A stretch of DNA of 6,594 nt from an uncultured Johnsonella sp. GTDB taxonomy: Bacteria; Bacillota; Clostridia; Lachnospirales; Lachnospiraceae. Below the pieces are notes generated by a model. That model did not search any database and was not told the DNA's origin. It saw nothing but the letters and a program-made list of their open reading frames with translations. Where the stretch lies: assembly GCA_905373785.1 (NCBI GenBank), contig CAJPUK010000119.1:1-6594 (forward strand). Direction: 5' to 3'. Below, in pieces: positions 6,568 through 6,594 of the stretch; position 1 is the stretch's first letter, and each line of letters begins with the position of its first letter. A program made the position numbers and the translations under genes.

Positions 6568-6594
6568 ATTATACGTATTTAACACACGTATGTC
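6568..6594 (-). promoter_or_regulatory. Probable hicA promoter with operator-like repeats
   Basis: On the minus strand a perfect TATAAT (6573-6568) sits 22 bases upstream of the start codon. Seventeen bases further upstream the window ends with GACA (6594-6591), the last four bases of a TTGACA -35 box whose first two bases would lie outside. In and around the spacer, ACGTAT occurs at 6573-6578 and 6586-6591. The first copy is part of the palindrome ATACGTAT (6571-6578), which overlaps the -10 box. Such repeats could be an autoregulatory operator, as is usual for toxin-antitoxin loci. The -10 and the spacing are seen; the full -35 and the repressor are inferred. Confidence 0.6.

Overview
The window is AT-rich DNA from a low-GC Gram-positive (Firmicutes/Bacillota) genome. 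Strong AGGAGG-type ribosome sites, a lipobox lipoprotein, Gram-positive YfhO-type membrane proteins and TTGACA/TATAAT-like promoters point that way. The style of the proteins, especially the Tyr-rich 'YYY...DLY' repeats of the lipoprotein, suggests an anaerobic clostridial relative, perhaps Lachnospiraceae. That family-level guess is inference only. No ribosomal RNA, tRNA, transposase, phage gene or CRISPR array was seen.

Layout from left to right. (1) 1-1704: the C-terminal two thirds of a YfhO-family multi-membrane protein, whose start lies before the window. (2) 1709-3265: a 518-residue lipoprotein with propeller-like repeats, only 4 nt after the YfhO stop and with its ribosome site inside the end of the YfhO gene, so the two form a tight operon. 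(3) 3266-3399: a short gap with a candidate promoter and no visible terminator. (4) 3400-4485: an acyltransferase-3 family membrane protein, closed by a strong intrinsic terminator whose stem includes the end of the coding sequence. (5) 4489-4706: an AT-rich leader with a candidate promoter and several short palindromes. (6) 4707-6197: a 496-residue polytopic membrane protein of uncertain family with features of GT-C glycosyltransferases. (7) 6198-6354: a non-coding gap with a 12-bp direct repeat. (8) 6355-6546, minus strand: a HicA-type toxin gene, convergent with the rest, with its own promoter at the window edge and a 26-bp perfect palindrome over its stop codon.

Taken together, genes 1-4 look like cell-envelope functions. 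A YfhO protein and a GT-C-like protein would work on the outer face of the membrane with lipid-linked sugars, an acyltransferase would decorate a glycan or lipid, and a lipoprotein of unknown role would act beside YfhO. A shared pathway is inferred from proximity and family only. The HicA gene is an unrelated accessory element, and its HicB antitoxin is not visible here.

I see no clear new system. The least explained items are the YfhO-linked propeller lipoprotein, the unassigned GT-C-like protein, and the palindrome and repeat structure around hicA.
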